The translations under genes and the position numbers were made by a program. From Shewanella maritima (GTDB lineage Bacteria > Pseudomonadota > Gammaproteobacteria > Enterobacterales > Shewanellaceae), in the NCBI RefSeq assembly GCF_004295345.1, contig NZ_CP036200.1, forward strand, positions 496,001-560,000: a stretch of DNA of 64,000 nt, in the 5' to 3' direction. Below are positions 20,568 through 29,530 of the stretch, piece after piece. Under the pieces are notes generated by a model. It saw only the letters and a list, made by a program, of their open reading frames with translations, searched no databases and had not been told where the DNA came from. How positions within the stretch are numbered: position 1 is the stretch's first letter; each line of letters begins with the position of its first letter.

Positions 20568-20950
20568 CAATAGCATCTGTCGATGTACTAAAAGCCAACG
20601 GTACGCAAACTGCTGGAAAACACGACATTAAAGCGATAACAACAAAGCTGCCATCACCAGTAAATTACCACCTTCTGAAGAAGCAGGCTTTGTGTGAGCT
20701 CCCAACAAGGGAGTCTAGCTTCATCGGTTGAAGCTATCGACTAGAGTGGTAATGACATCTAAAGTCTTTGAAAATAAGGATGTTTTCGTCGAGCATTCTT
20801 GTGAAAACAAAGAGGGGGATGTGCTTGCTGCATGCTTTAAATGTCATTGCGGCATAAGCCAACAATCAAAGCTGCCAGTTTTGGAAAACACTAGAATTTA
20901 CAGGCAAAGCCTAAACAAATGATAACCACCTACTGAAGTAGGTGGTTTAG
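20568..20950 (+). mobile_element. Probable IS200/IS605-type remnant (tnpB 3' end and right-end hairpins)
   Basis: An open frame 20568-20730 encodes about 53 residues (VETIASVDVLKANGTQTAGK onward, ending PTRESSFIG) that resemble the extreme C-terminus of TnpB-like proteins of Vibrio and Shewanella; a stop at 20565 and no upstream domain mark it as a fragment. Hairpins follow: CTCCC/GGGAG and AGCTTC/GAAGCT within TCTAG/CTAGA near 20699-20746. The end is a perfect 10-bp stem AACCACCTAC-TGAA-GTAGGTGGTT (20924-20947). A weaker version of that end occurs near 20666-20690. The family assignment rests on memory of the C-terminal pattern and is uncertain. Confidence 0.4.
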
Positions 20951-20990
20951 GGCTGAAAACAAAATCACCACTTTATTGAATAGCAGCAAT

Positions 20991-22046
20991 TTATGACAAC
21001 CACTGGCGCAAACGGCGCATACCTTCATCGATACTCACGATAGGCTGGTAATCAAAATCTGCTTTTGCGGCAGATATGTCAAAGTAATGGCTAGTAGATA
21101 ACTGCTTTGCCACAAACCGCGTCATGATTGGCTCATCTTGTTTGCCCAATGCGTGATATACAGACTCTAGGATACTACCAACAGCAAATGCTAGCCCCGC
21201 AGGCACGCGTTTACTCACTGGTGGCAATTGTTTGCAAGCAAGAATGCGGTTAAGCATATCGGCCATGGTAATTGGCTCATCATTACTAAGATAATAAGCT
21301 TTTGCGGCGCATTTTGCTTGATTGGTAAGCTCTAGCGCAGCTTGCAAATGCGCGAGTGCAGCGTTATCCACATAAATGGTATCAACTAACTTGTCTTGCT
21401 TGCCCACCAGCTTTAAGCGCCCTGCTTCTGCCCTGGCGATAACCCGAGGCACTAGATGCGGATCTTCAGGCCCCCAAATTAGGTGCGGTCTCAGCGCTGT
21501 CACTTTAAGGCTGTCAGTGCTAGCAGCCAACATCATCTTCTCAGCAACAGCTTTTGACTCGCCATAATGATTTAAATAGGTTTCGGCATAAGGTTCAGAT
21601 TCATTTACGCCATTTTCATCACGCCCAGCAAAGGTCACACTCGGCGTACTGGTATAAACCAGGTATTGAATATTGTGCTCATTGCAGGCAGCAATAACAT
21701 TAGCCGCGCCATCAACATTAGGCGCAAAGTAGCTCTGCTTACTGCCCCACACTCCCGCCTTTGAGGCAACGTGAAACACACAATCACAGTCTTTCGCTGC
21801 GTTGCTAACATCAGCAAGCTTGCTAATATCACCGCGGCGCATATCAATGCCAAGCTCACTTAGCTGTGGATATTCACCGCGAGCTAAACCCACCACCTCA
21901 ATGCCGGCGCAATGTAAACGCAGCGCTATCGCTTTACCTAAAAAGCCGCCTGCGCCAGTCACTAATACCTTTTTAAAACGGCTCGCCAGATCAGTTAAAA
22001 CCTGCTGCTCGATATCAGTGAGATTTTGTAAAACTAACGCGTTCAT
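20991..22046 (-). CDS. oleD: OleD, NAD(P)H-dependent 2-alkyl-3-ketoacid reductase
   Basis: OleD reduces the beta-keto acid made by OleA to a beta-hydroxy acid during head-to-head olefin synthesis. The protein is a 351-residue short-chain dehydrogenase of the extended 3-beta-HSD/epimerase type, with GAGGFLG (31-37) for the dinucleotide, YTSTPSV, and the catalytic Tyr161/Lys165 (YGESK). AGGAA lies 8 bases before the ATG. It is last of four genes in the order oleA-oleB-oleC-oleD; the 98-base gap after oleC is the largest in the set. Confidence 0.93.
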   Translation of the reverse strand: MNALVLQNLTDIEQQVLTDLASRFKKVLVTGAGGFLGKAIALRLHCAGIEVVGLARGEYPQLSELGIDMRRGDISKLADVSNAAKDCDCVFHVASKAGVWGSKQSYFAPNVDGAANVIAACNEHNIQYLVYTSTPSVTFAGRDENGVNESEPYAETYLNHYGESKAVAEKMMLAASTDSLKVTALRPHLIWGPEDPHLVPRVIARAEAGRLKLVGKQDKLVDTIYVDNAALAHLQAALELTNQAKCAAKAYYLSNDEPITMADMLNRILACKQLPPVSKRVPAGLAFAVGSILESVYHALGKQDEPIMTRFVAKQLSTSHYFDISAAKADFDYQPIVSIDEGMRRLRQWLS

Positions 22047-22144
22047 TAAGGTGTTCCTTTGCTTGCTTTATTCACTTTACAACTGAGACTAACTCTAACG
22101 CTGTGAAACTATTTGCTCTTTCCACTTTTTATTCCTTCCACTCT

Positions 22145-24010
22145 CTATTCCTTCCATTGCGCTTGAGCCCAAACGCTAAGTTTTTCGCGGAAAATCTTAG
22201 CATTGTGGCGCACATCAACAGGAAAATCAGGATGGATTAAAAAGCGAGTAATACCTTTGGTATGCTCATGCTGCTTAGCAATACTTAACAATGAGGCATA
22301 CAATGCTTTACCCGAGCTGCAGTTAGGTTGCTTGACTAACTCAACGCAAATCAGTGGCACGGTTTTACCGTTAACTTCAATGCCAACCAGAGCGCTGCGT
22401 TTAACATCTTCTAATGTGTTAAACACACGCTCACAAGGAATGGAGTAAAAACGCTTTGATTGCTGCTTACTGTTAGAGTCTAGTTCGTTGCCGTTAGAGC
22501 CTAACTCTTCACTATTCAAACTTAGCGTTGCATCAACGCGATGTGCTTTTCGGCCACACATCCACAATTTGCCGTCATCATCAAGATAACCCACATCTCC
22601 CATACGATGACGCTTGCGACCATTGGCATCTTCAATTTTAGAATCAATCGTTGCCTGCTCACGCTGATAATAACGCTGGCTCACTTTATTGCTGCTTACC
22701 ACAATTTCACCAATTTGATTGGCGGGTAAGCTTAGGGTGTCATCCCACTGCTTAATGGCGTCTTCATGAATATCGATGATCTGCACATCAACACCATCAA
22801 CTGGCTGACCAACACAAATACCACCACCATTATCGGTAATAGCTGTGGTACCCATTAATGCCTTGCTACCAATCATACTGATAGGTAACGATTCAGTTGC
22901 GCCGTAAGAGTTAAGCACTTCAACATCGTCGTTAAGCATACGGCTAAAAATCTCAATTGAAGATATGGTTGCTGGCGCACCTGCTGAAATAACCCGTTGA
23001 ATGCTATTAAGTTTGTGCTGCTTTTCTAACGCATCACCTCGCCCAGCCTGACCTAAACGCTCAAGCAGCGCTGGATTGACAAACATATTGCTACATTGGT
23101 ATTTGTCGATTGCGGCAAATAGGTGCGCTGGGTTAGCAGTAATAGGTTTGGATGCATCCATATCTGGCACAATTGACGCCATGCCCAATGCCGGGCCAAA
23201 TAATGAAAACAATGGGAAGGTGGCCAGATCACGCTCACCCGGTTTAATGCCATAATCAAGCTTTAGGGTATCAATTTGCCCTTCAAACATACTGTGACTG
23301 TATTCAACACCTTTAGGGATACCTGTGCTACCACTGGTAAACAAGATTGCCGCCAACTCATCAGGCGCTAAATACTGCATTTGGTATGCCTCAGCGCGCT
23401 TGGCATTTGCTTGCTCGCCAAGCTTTGCAAGCTCGTGCAGCTCAATACCGCCCGTCAACAATTTAGTCAGACCATTGCCGCCAACATTCACCACCTTAGT
23501 GACGCTCGACTTGCCCCATTTCAGTACCCTTCTTGCGATATTCGCTTTAGTAATACCAATAAAGGCATCAGGCTTAGACTCAGCAAAGCACTGCTTTAGG
23601 TTTTTAATCCCCATGCCAGGGTCAACCAAAATTGGGATAATGCCAGCTTTAAATAATGCAAAGGTCAAACTGAAAAACTCAATACTTGGCGTCACCATCA
23701 GCACAGCTTTCATGCCTTTGACAATGCCATATTGCTCAAGCCCAAGTGCAATAGTGTCTGACTCGCGATGCAACTTGGCGAAATCAAGCTCTTGATAGCG
23801 ATAATCACCATTTGATTGCGCCTTTTGTACCGCTACAGCCAGTGCATTAGGCGTGTGCTCGGCAGCGTGAGCAAGGTGACGGCAGATGTTGGCAGATGTT
23901 GATGTAGAAGTCATAAACGTGGCATTAGGTTGAGGGTTTAAATAAAAAGGCTCCGAAGAGCCCTTATTTTGTATTTGATTTGCGCTGTCACTTTTTGGCT
24001 TATTATTCAT
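22145..24010 (-). CDS. oleC: OleC, beta-lactone synthetase (acyl-AMP ligase family)
   Basis: OleC activates the beta-hydroxy acid from OleD as an AMP ester and closes it to a beta-lactone. It carries the ANL-family P-loop-like motif [18 protein letters not shown], the [12 protein letters not shown] motif and the [13 protein letters not shown] motif. The start is unclear. The frame is open to a TTG at 24052; ATG 24010 gives 621 residues; ATG 23914 ([14 protein letters not shown]) would align with the usual N-terminus and gives 589. No candidate has a strong ribosome-binding site. I list the middle one and treat the first 30-50 residues as doubtful. oleB ends 17-60 bases upstream. Confidence 0.88.
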   Translation of the reverse strand: MNNKPKSDSANQIQNKGSSEPFYLNPQPNATFMTSTSTSANICRHLAHAAEHTPNALAVAVQKAQSNGDYRYQELDFAKLHRESDTIALGLEQYGIVKGMKAVLMVTPSIEFFSLTFALFKAGIIPILVDPGMGIKNLKQCFAESKPDAFIGITKANIARRVLKWGKSSVTKVVNVGGNGLTKLLTGGIELHELAKLGEQANAKRAEAYQMQYLAPDELAAILFTSGSTGIPKGVEYSHSMFEGQIDTLKLDYGIKPGERDLATFPLFSLFGPALGMASIVPDMDASKPITANPAHLFAAIDKYQCSNMFVNPALLERLGQAGRGDALEKQHKLNSIQRVISAGAPATISSIEIFSRMLNDDVEVLNSYGATESLPISMIGSKALMGTTAITDNGGGICVGQPVDGVDVQIIDIHEDAIKQWDDTLSLPANQIGEIVVSSNKVSQRYYQREQATIDSKIEDANGRKRHRMGDVGYLDDDGKLWMCGRKAHRVDATLSLNSEELGSNGNELDSNSKQQSKRFYSIPCERVFNTLEDVKRSALVGIEVNGKTVPLICVELVKQPNCSSGKALYASLLSIAKQHEHTKGITRFLIHPDFPVDVRHNAKIFREKLSVWAQAQWKE

Positions 24011-24069
24011 TCTTGAGCTTATTCTAAACTCTACAAGCCTATTCTGAATCAAGCCTTAGCAGCACAGTA

Positions 24070-24948
24070 TCAAGGATGCTTTTCAATAAAACCTTTGATC
24101 AAGCCAATCACTTCTTCACTGGCATCTTCAAGAATATAGTGACCGCAATCAGCAAATTCATGGAACTCGGCGTAAGGCATGCGCTCTTGCCACTCGGCAT
24201 AGAAATGCGCATCAAATACAAAGTCACGTAAACCAAAGCATACCAATGTTGGCGTTTGCTGGAACTGCTTTAAACTATCGCCAATCTCGGTAACCAAATC
24301 ATAGTTGCGATGTTCAGGCTTTAGCGGAATATCTTGCACAAAGCGCAACGTCGAAATGCGGTTTTTCCAGTTATTAAATGGCGCGACATAAGCTTTGCGA
24401 GTCGCTTTATCCATAGGTTTACGTTTTACACCAACGTAAGATGCAATCGATGAAAACGCATTGAAACCGCGTACTAACGCTGTACCTAGCAAGGTATCAC
24501 GACAAATCCATAACGCCCAAGGAAAAGGCTTTGATTTAGGTAGATGGAACGCTGCGGTATTGAGATAGACTAGACGCTTGATACGCTCTGGGTAACGAGC
24601 AGCAAAACCGGTACCGATCATTCCGCCCCAATCATGCACAACCAATGTGATGTTCTCTTTAACACCTAGGCTATCTAGCAGGGTTTCTAAATCGTCGATG
24701 CGCTGCTTTAACGTATAGTCATAATTGGCATCATCTGGTTTGTCAGACATACCACAACCAATGTGGTCTGGCACAATGCACTGATGATTTTCAGATAACG
24801 CACTCACTAAATTGCGGTAATAAAAGCTCCAGCTTGGGTTGCCGTGAACCATGACGACAGGCTCGCCCTCACCTTCGTTAAGGTAATGCATTTTATTGCC
24901 ATTTAAGTCGAGGTAATTCTGCTTAAATGGCATCAGGTCTTGTAACAT
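24070..24948 (-). CDS. oleB: OleB, alpha/beta hydrolase acting as beta-lactone decarboxylase
   Basis: OleB is a haloalkane dehalogenase-like hydrolase that decarboxylates the beta-lactone from OleC to give the cis-olefin. At 292 residues it has the fold's HGNPSW oxyanion motif (35-40), nucleophile Asp106 in VVHDWGG, a late acidic residue (Asp242 or Asp246 in LRDFVFDA) and His270 in CGHYILED. AGGGAAGTC directly precedes the ATG at 24948. It lies between oleA (44-base gap) and oleC in an apparent operon. Confidence 0.92.
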   Translation of the reverse strand: MLQDLMPFKQNYLDLNGNKMHYLNEGEGEPVVMVHGNPSWSFYYRNLVSALSENHQCIVPDHIGCGMSDKPDDANYDYTLKQRIDDLETLLDSLGVKENITLVVHDWGGMIGTGFAARYPERIKRLVYLNTAAFHLPKSKPFPWALWICRDTLLGTALVRGFNAFSSIASYVGVKRKPMDKATRKAYVAPFNNWKNRISTLRFVQDIPLKPEHRNYDLVTEIGDSLKQFQQTPTLVCFGLRDFVFDAHFYAEWQERMPYAEFHEFADCGHYILEDASEEVIGLIKGFIEKHP

Positions 24949-24992
24949 GACTTCCCTAAATCTTTATTGTTATTTCTATTGAAGTGGCTTAC

Positions 24993-26042
24993 TTACCACT
25001 TAATGCCTAACATCATGCAGTTCAGACCACTGCCGATGCCAAGGAAGCTCACTTGATCGCCACGCTGAATAAATCCATTGTCGTGGGCTAAAGCAGCAGT
25101 AACCGGTAGTGACACTGTGCCCATATTGCCCAGCGATTCATAAGTCGGATACTCTTTACTGTGAGGAATATTAAGCGCGTTCAACACTTGCTTACGGTTA
25201 GACGCACCAACCTGATGACAAATAACCTTATCCACCTGCTCCACAACCCAATCACGCTGCGCTAAGAAGTGATCCCAAGTGTGCTTGGCAAGCTCAACGC
25301 CCTCTTTCAGTAAATTCACTGCATCGGTGCGCATAAACTCACGGTAAAGGTTGTGACCCGCTTCTTGCAGGCCCCATTGGCATAACTCGTGATGCTCTGG
25401 TGCAGATAAGTGACTTGCACCCAGTAGCTGATGCTGACGCTCAGTTTTCAGCGGCAATGAACCGTCGGTTAGCACCACGGCAACAGCGCCAGAGCCACCC
25501 GTTAAGGTTGCTAGTGACTGAGCAAAGTTTTGCATGGTTGGATCTTCAAGCATGCGATCGATTGTGGCATCAACGATATCTCGTGCTGATTCACACGACA
25601 CCACCATGCCAGCTTTAATCTGTCCAAGCTCGATACGGTTAGCAATGTCCAAAATGCCAGATAACACGCCTAAACAAGCATTACTGATATCATAAATTGC
25701 CGTGTCTTTTGACACGCCAAGCTCAGCAGCAACGCGGCAAGCGGTAGCAGGCTCATGCTGATCACGACAAACGCCGGTATAAACTACCGCGCCTAGGTCG
25801 CTAACATTAATCCCAGTTTCATTCACGGCCTTACGAGCAGCAGCAATAGCACCGTCAGATAGACGATGCCCTTTTGGCCACCAGCGGCGCTCTTTGATAC
25901 CCGTTAGCGCAGCAAGCTGCCCCATAGGAATGCGAAACTTCTGATAAAGTGGAGCAAGACGGTTTTCAAGATCAAGACTTGATACCACTTGCGGCGCTAG
26001 CTCATACGCTAGGCTGTTGATAAAAACGCGGGAGTATTTCAT
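24993..26042 (-). CDS. oleA: OleA, acyl-CoA head-to-head condensing enzyme (thiolase family)
   Basis: OleA performs a non-decarboxylative Claisen condensation of two fatty acyl-CoAs and begins hydrocarbon synthesis; in Shewanella the product is a polyunsaturated C31 olefin. The 349-residue FabH-like protein has the active Cys123 (SNACLGVL), His276 (VICHQVGAS) and Asn306 (LGNMGTV). A Glu at position 97 (RDQHEPAT) corresponds to the glutamate that OleA supplies to the partner subunit and that FabH lacks, which supports OleA over FabH. First gene of oleABCD. Confidence 0.94.
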   Translation of the reverse strand: MKYSRVFINSLAYELAPQVVSSLDLENRLAPLYQKFRIPMGQLAALTGIKERRWWPKGHRLSDGAIAAARKAVNETGINVSDLGAVVYTGVCRDQHEPATACRVAAELGVSKDTAIYDISNACLGVLSGILDIANRIELGQIKAGMVVSCESARDIVDATIDRMLEDPTMQNFAQSLATLTGGSGAVAVVLTDGSLPLKTERQHQLLGASHLSAPEHHELCQWGLQEAGHNLYREFMRTDAVNLLKEGVELAKHTWDHFLAQRDWVVEQVDKVICHQVGASNRKQVLNALNIPHSKEYPTYESLGNMGTVSLPVTAALAHDNGFIQRGDQVSFLGIGSGLNCMMLGIKW

Positions 26043-26292
26043 TAAACCGTAATTTTCGCTTAACTTTTGACCGCTTTAACAGCGGCTTTTATTAGTGTTA
26101 TTTCAATAACCGGCCATTTGAACAAGATTAACCACAATATTCAATCAAAAACGGTATAAACACTGTGTTATTTGGTATATTTTTTCATTTTTGCTTACTC
26201 AAACAGCGGCTACGCCCCCTCGAGTCAACAAGAGTTGATAAGAATAAAGCAACAGAAACAGCAGCTTAAGGTGAAAGATACGCCTAGTAGTC
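26043..26292. promoter_or_regulatory. Leader and promoter region of oleABCD
   Basis: This 250-base gap must hold the ole promoter on the minus strand. It contains a short hairpin CCGCT-TTAA-AGCGG-type structure near 26071-26086 and an AACAC-T-GTGTT dyad (26159-26169) that could be an operator. No -35/-10 pair stands out. Confidence 0.3.
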
Positions 26293-27714
26293 TTAACGAC
26301 TCATTTTTTGCGCTTGAATAAGCGTATTTCGGGGTGTGATCTGCTCTGAACAAAAAAGCGACACAGTTACCTGATAACCATGCTCTTCCATGTAGCAGCA
26401 ACGGTCTAACACCAAATACTGCTCTAATGCCTTTCTAAATAAATGAGCGATCAAATCGATACGGCGCGTTAATCGCTGTCGCTGCAGACCAAGTTTAAGA
26501 TAATGCTGCCAATCAACACGCTCAGGTAAGGCAACAGACTTTACCTTTGCCGCCCACTGACAAAAGTCACTAAACTCGCCACTTAACTGACTGCGCTTAA
26601 CACTGGGAATAGGAAGGTAGTCATCGCAGTCTCTTGCGTCGCGCTGCAAGCTATCAAAGGCCAAACGCCAGGCAATCTCTTGATGACGTAACTGTTGCTG
26701 CTTAGGGTTAGCAATCACGCTTTGTTGCAGCGGCAGCTGTAAGTCATGTTTTGACAAAATAAACTTTGCTTGCTTAGCAATAGCAGACAAAGGCTGATAA
26801 TTGGCATTGCGGATCAAATGATAACAACAGGGCGAGATAGACACAGCCTGGGTGTTGGCATCAACGGCGTGATGCAGCAGCTCAACGTGTAAGTCACCAC
26901 AGGCATGCAGAGCTACCGCATGCTGCTTGGCTTTAAGCGGGTTAGCATCAAGAGCGAACACATCGGCGCAGCTAAACGTTTGCGATAATTGCCATTTATC
27001 AGCAAAGGCCTGACCTTGCTCGCAAAGCTGCGCTTGCCACTCAAGACTATGAACTGGTTTGTCGGTTACCTTAGCGAGCAAACGTCCGAGGTGCCCTTTA
27101 CCTGCGCACCATTCGAACATACTTTCAACTTGTGCGCTTGAGCTGGGCTGTTGACTCGCTTGCAGATTCGCTTGCTGACCGACTTGTCGACTGCTTATTT
27201 GATTTGTTTGTGGATGGGCTTTTTGCTTGGTTTGTAGATAATAGCGGCTAGCGGTTACCTCACTTGCAAAGCGAGTAATTTGCTGCCACTTACGCCCTTT
27301 TATCCCAGCACTAAAATGACTTAGCTCACTTTCGTTAATAGCAAGATCGCCCTCATTCGCGGACGGCACGCTATCAACAGGTGCACTATCAGCAAACGCG
27401 TACAAGCTGTTATCGTCACCATTAGCTGCAGCGCCTTGCACAAGCAGCTTACTCAGTGCTAATTGCTCAGCATTTGTTAGCGCGACATCTTGAGCTAATG
27501 CAGGTAGAAAGTACTCAACCAAGGCTGCTTGGTCTACATCTAGCTCATCAATGTCATCATCAGCAAGCTGCCAAACCTGTTTAGCTAACGTAGGGAACTC
27601 ACTTTGCCATGGCAACTGCTTGGCTGAAAAAGCTTGTACTTGCCACAGATAAGCAAACCTTGCCAACACCTCATTTAACTCGGTTAAAGACTGTTGAAAA
27701 TGGCTTGCCGTCAT
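26293..27714 (-). CDS. METTL25/RRNAD1-like SAM-dependent methyltransferase
   Basis: 473-residue protein with a C-terminal two-thirds typical of the METTL25 group: FEWCAGKGHLGRLLA (SAM-binding glycine motif), HSLEWQAQLC, VALHACGDLH and SISPCCYHLI with paired cysteines, and a helical tail. Its own substrate is unknown; in the eukaryotic relatives the targets are also not firmly settled. A Gln/Ser-rich linker about residues 165-195 separates the N-terminal helical part from the catalytic part. It begins 17 bases after the lipoprotein gene upstream and is probably cotranscribed. Confidence 0.72.
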   Translation of the reverse strand: MTASHFQQSLTELNEVLARFAYLWQVQAFSAKQLPWQSEFPTLAKQVWQLADDDIDELDVDQAALVEYFLPALAQDVALTNAEQLALSKLLVQGAAANGDDNSLYAFADSAPVDSVPSANEGDLAINESELSHFSAGIKGRKWQQITRFASEVTASRYYLQTKQKAHPQTNQISSRQVGQQANLQASQQPSSSAQVESMFEWCAGKGHLGRLLAKVTDKPVHSLEWQAQLCEQGQAFADKWQLSQTFSCADVFALDANPLKAKQHAVALHACGDLHVELLHHAVDANTQAVSISPCCYHLIRNANYQPLSAIAKQAKFILSKHDLQLPLQQSVIANPKQQQLRHQEIAWRLAFDSLQRDARDCDDYLPIPSVKRSQLSGEFSDFCQWAAKVKSVALPERVDWQHYLKLGLQRQRLTRRIDLIAHLFRKALEQYLVLDRCCYMEEHGYQVTVSLFCSEQITPRNTLIQAQKMSR

Positions 27715-27731
27715 TTATGAAATACTCAAAA

Positions 27732-28985
27732 TTAATCTGAATTAGATTGCTTTGTGAAGTTAGTGTCTGCCGACGTGCTAGCAGCAGCCTTGACGGTTTC
27801 AAGCGCAGATTTGTAACCCATACGCTTGCCTAACCAAACACCTAACCCTAAAGGCGCGAAAAATACCACTAATAAGAACAAGATGACATACAAAATCACA
27901 CTTTTAATGGTGACAATGACTTTTTCAAATACCAAATCAACCGTTTTGGCTGACAGCACATCAAGCTCCTGCATCGCTGCAGCGCGCTCTGAGGCAATAA
28001 TTTCTGCAATCGCTTGACGCTCAGTCACGATCATTAAACTCACGGCTTCACGCTCTTTACTAAGTTGCGCCAGTTTATCATCTGCCACTAGGCTTAACTC
28101 ATTGACTAAGGGCGTTAACTCAACGCGCAAATCAGCGGCAAGCTGATGCATCATTTCAGGTGAGTTTTCCATTAGGGTTTGAAAACGCTTTGCCGTTTCG
28201 CTCATATTATTAAGCGCGATTTCAATATCTTCTGGGCCAACTTCTGCATACAGCGCATACAGCTCAGCCTTCCAGCCCAAAATCTTTGGCATTTGTTCTG
28301 TGGTCATCGCCATACGATCAGACATATCACTCATTACTTCTGGCATGGTGCCAAAGGTGGTGACTGCTTCAAATTCATTGATATTGCTGTAACTTAACCA
28401 TTCATCAAAGGCTGATACCCGGCTAAAGCTAAAGTCATTGATGGGGTTGGCTGCAACGTATTGCTTTACAAATTCATAGTTACGTTCAAAGCGAGAATTA
28501 TTAATAAAGCCTTTGATGGTCTTGGCGAATTGATCGGCAAGTGCACGGCTGGCATCGATAGCAAATTGCTGCTGCTCACCAAAAGCCTGACTGCCGTTGC
28601 CGGTTGCGAAAAACTGGTGCATTTGTTCGGTAAACACCCAAGTATCGACCATTGCTGCAACGGGCGCAGCCTGAAAAATCGCCCGCTGCACATTCTGCTC
28701 AGCGTTGATCTTCCACATAAGCGTGTTGGCGATAACTTGTTTGTCATCAGTGTTAGCAGCAATCATGTCTGCCGTTGTTTCAACTTGAGTATAAAAACGG
28801 TAGCTAAACTCACGGGAGAACAGGCGCATGTTGAGTTGCTCCTGGGTCAGCGGCTCTACTCCACTTTCCAATTTCACCTCTAACAGCGAACAGCCCGATA
28901 CGCTAACCAGCAGCGCCAAAGCCAACCACAAACTCATGCAGCGATCTTTTATCAGTACCAAAGCTGAAAACGGTCTAGCATTCAT
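27732..28985 (-). CDS. Predicted lipoprotein with C-terminal membrane segment, unknown function
   Basis: Not recognised. Residues 1-32 form a lipoprotein-type signal with VSGC (Cys32). A helical middle follows, with an acidic coiled-coil stretch about 265-345 (KEREAVSLMIVTERQAIAEI). A strong hydrophobic segment sits about 355-385 with GLGVWLGKRMGYKSA after it. Anchoring at both ends by lipid and a membrane helix would be unusual. GGGAG precedes the ATG. Similar Shewanella proteins may have been labelled as chemotaxis proteins because of the coiled coil, but no MCP signalling motif is present. Confidence 0.6.
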   Translation of the reverse strand: MNARPFSALVLIKDRCMSLWLALALLVSVSGCSLLEVKLESGVEPLTQEQLNMRLFSREFSYRFYTQVETTADMIAANTDDKQVIANTLMWKINAEQNVQRAIFQAAPVAAMVDTWVFTEQMHQFFATGNGSQAFGEQQQFAIDASRALADQFAKTIKGFINNSRFERNYEFVKQYVAANPINDFSFSRVSAFDEWLSYSNINEFEAVTTFGTMPEVMSDMSDRMAMTTEQMPKILGWKAELYALYAEVGPEDIEIALNNMSETAKRFQTLMENSPEMMHQLAADLRVELTPLVNELSLVADDKLAQLSKEREAVSLMIVTERQAIAEIIASERAAAMQELDVLSAKTVDLVFEKVIVTIKSVILYVILFLLVVFFAPLGLGVWLGKRMGYKSALETVKAAASTSADTNFTKQSNSD

Positions 28986-29256
28986 GATACTCTCCCCCGA
29001 ACTTGCAACATACTAGTAAGTATAACAAAGCAACTTATCAACTTGTTTGCAGCATTTCACTCAAACAGATAGCATTTCACAGTGACGTGGTAACAAGCTG
29101 AATTTAAACAAATAATAATTAAATCACCCTAAGCACTCCGCTGTATATTGTCTAGCAATATATTAAGCGTAATCACTATATTTTGGCTTGGTAAGTGATG
29201 GTCAATACTGACTCATTAATGCTAATGATCAGTTTTACAGTCAAGGATAGAACAAG

Positions 29257-29484
29257 ATGCAATCACCCTGCGTTGCCCGCTGCGGCCTGAATGACGACGA
29301 TTATTGTATGGGTTGTTACCGCCACATAGATGAAATTGTTGCCTGGTCAAAAGCTAACGATGACTACAAGCAACAAGTAATTGATAACTTAGCCGCGCGA
29401 AAGCAGCAATTTGAAGGCGAAGCAAACACGGGCACCTTAACTCGAGATAAATGGTTAGCTGCCGAGGCAAAAATAACTAGCTAA
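29257..29484 (+). CDS. DUF1289 family small cysteine-rich protein
   Basis: 75 residues with the family pattern SPCVARCGLNDDDYCMGCYR followed by HIDEIVAWSKA. The four cysteines suggest metal binding (inference). Function is unknown. It lies alone between two minus-strand genes. Confidence 0.82.
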   Translation: MQSPCVARCGLNDDDYCMGCYRHIDEIVAWSKANDDYKQQVIDNLAARKQQFEGEANTGTLTRDKWLAAEAKITS

Positions 29485-29530
29485 CTCATTACGGCTAGTT
29501 TGACGCAGCCTAGATGACACCAAGCAACAC

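Noticed and set aside
20728..20922. 64-codon frame as a small gene
   Set aside because: It sits inside the probable IS remnant, has no ribosome-binding site and no recognised family.
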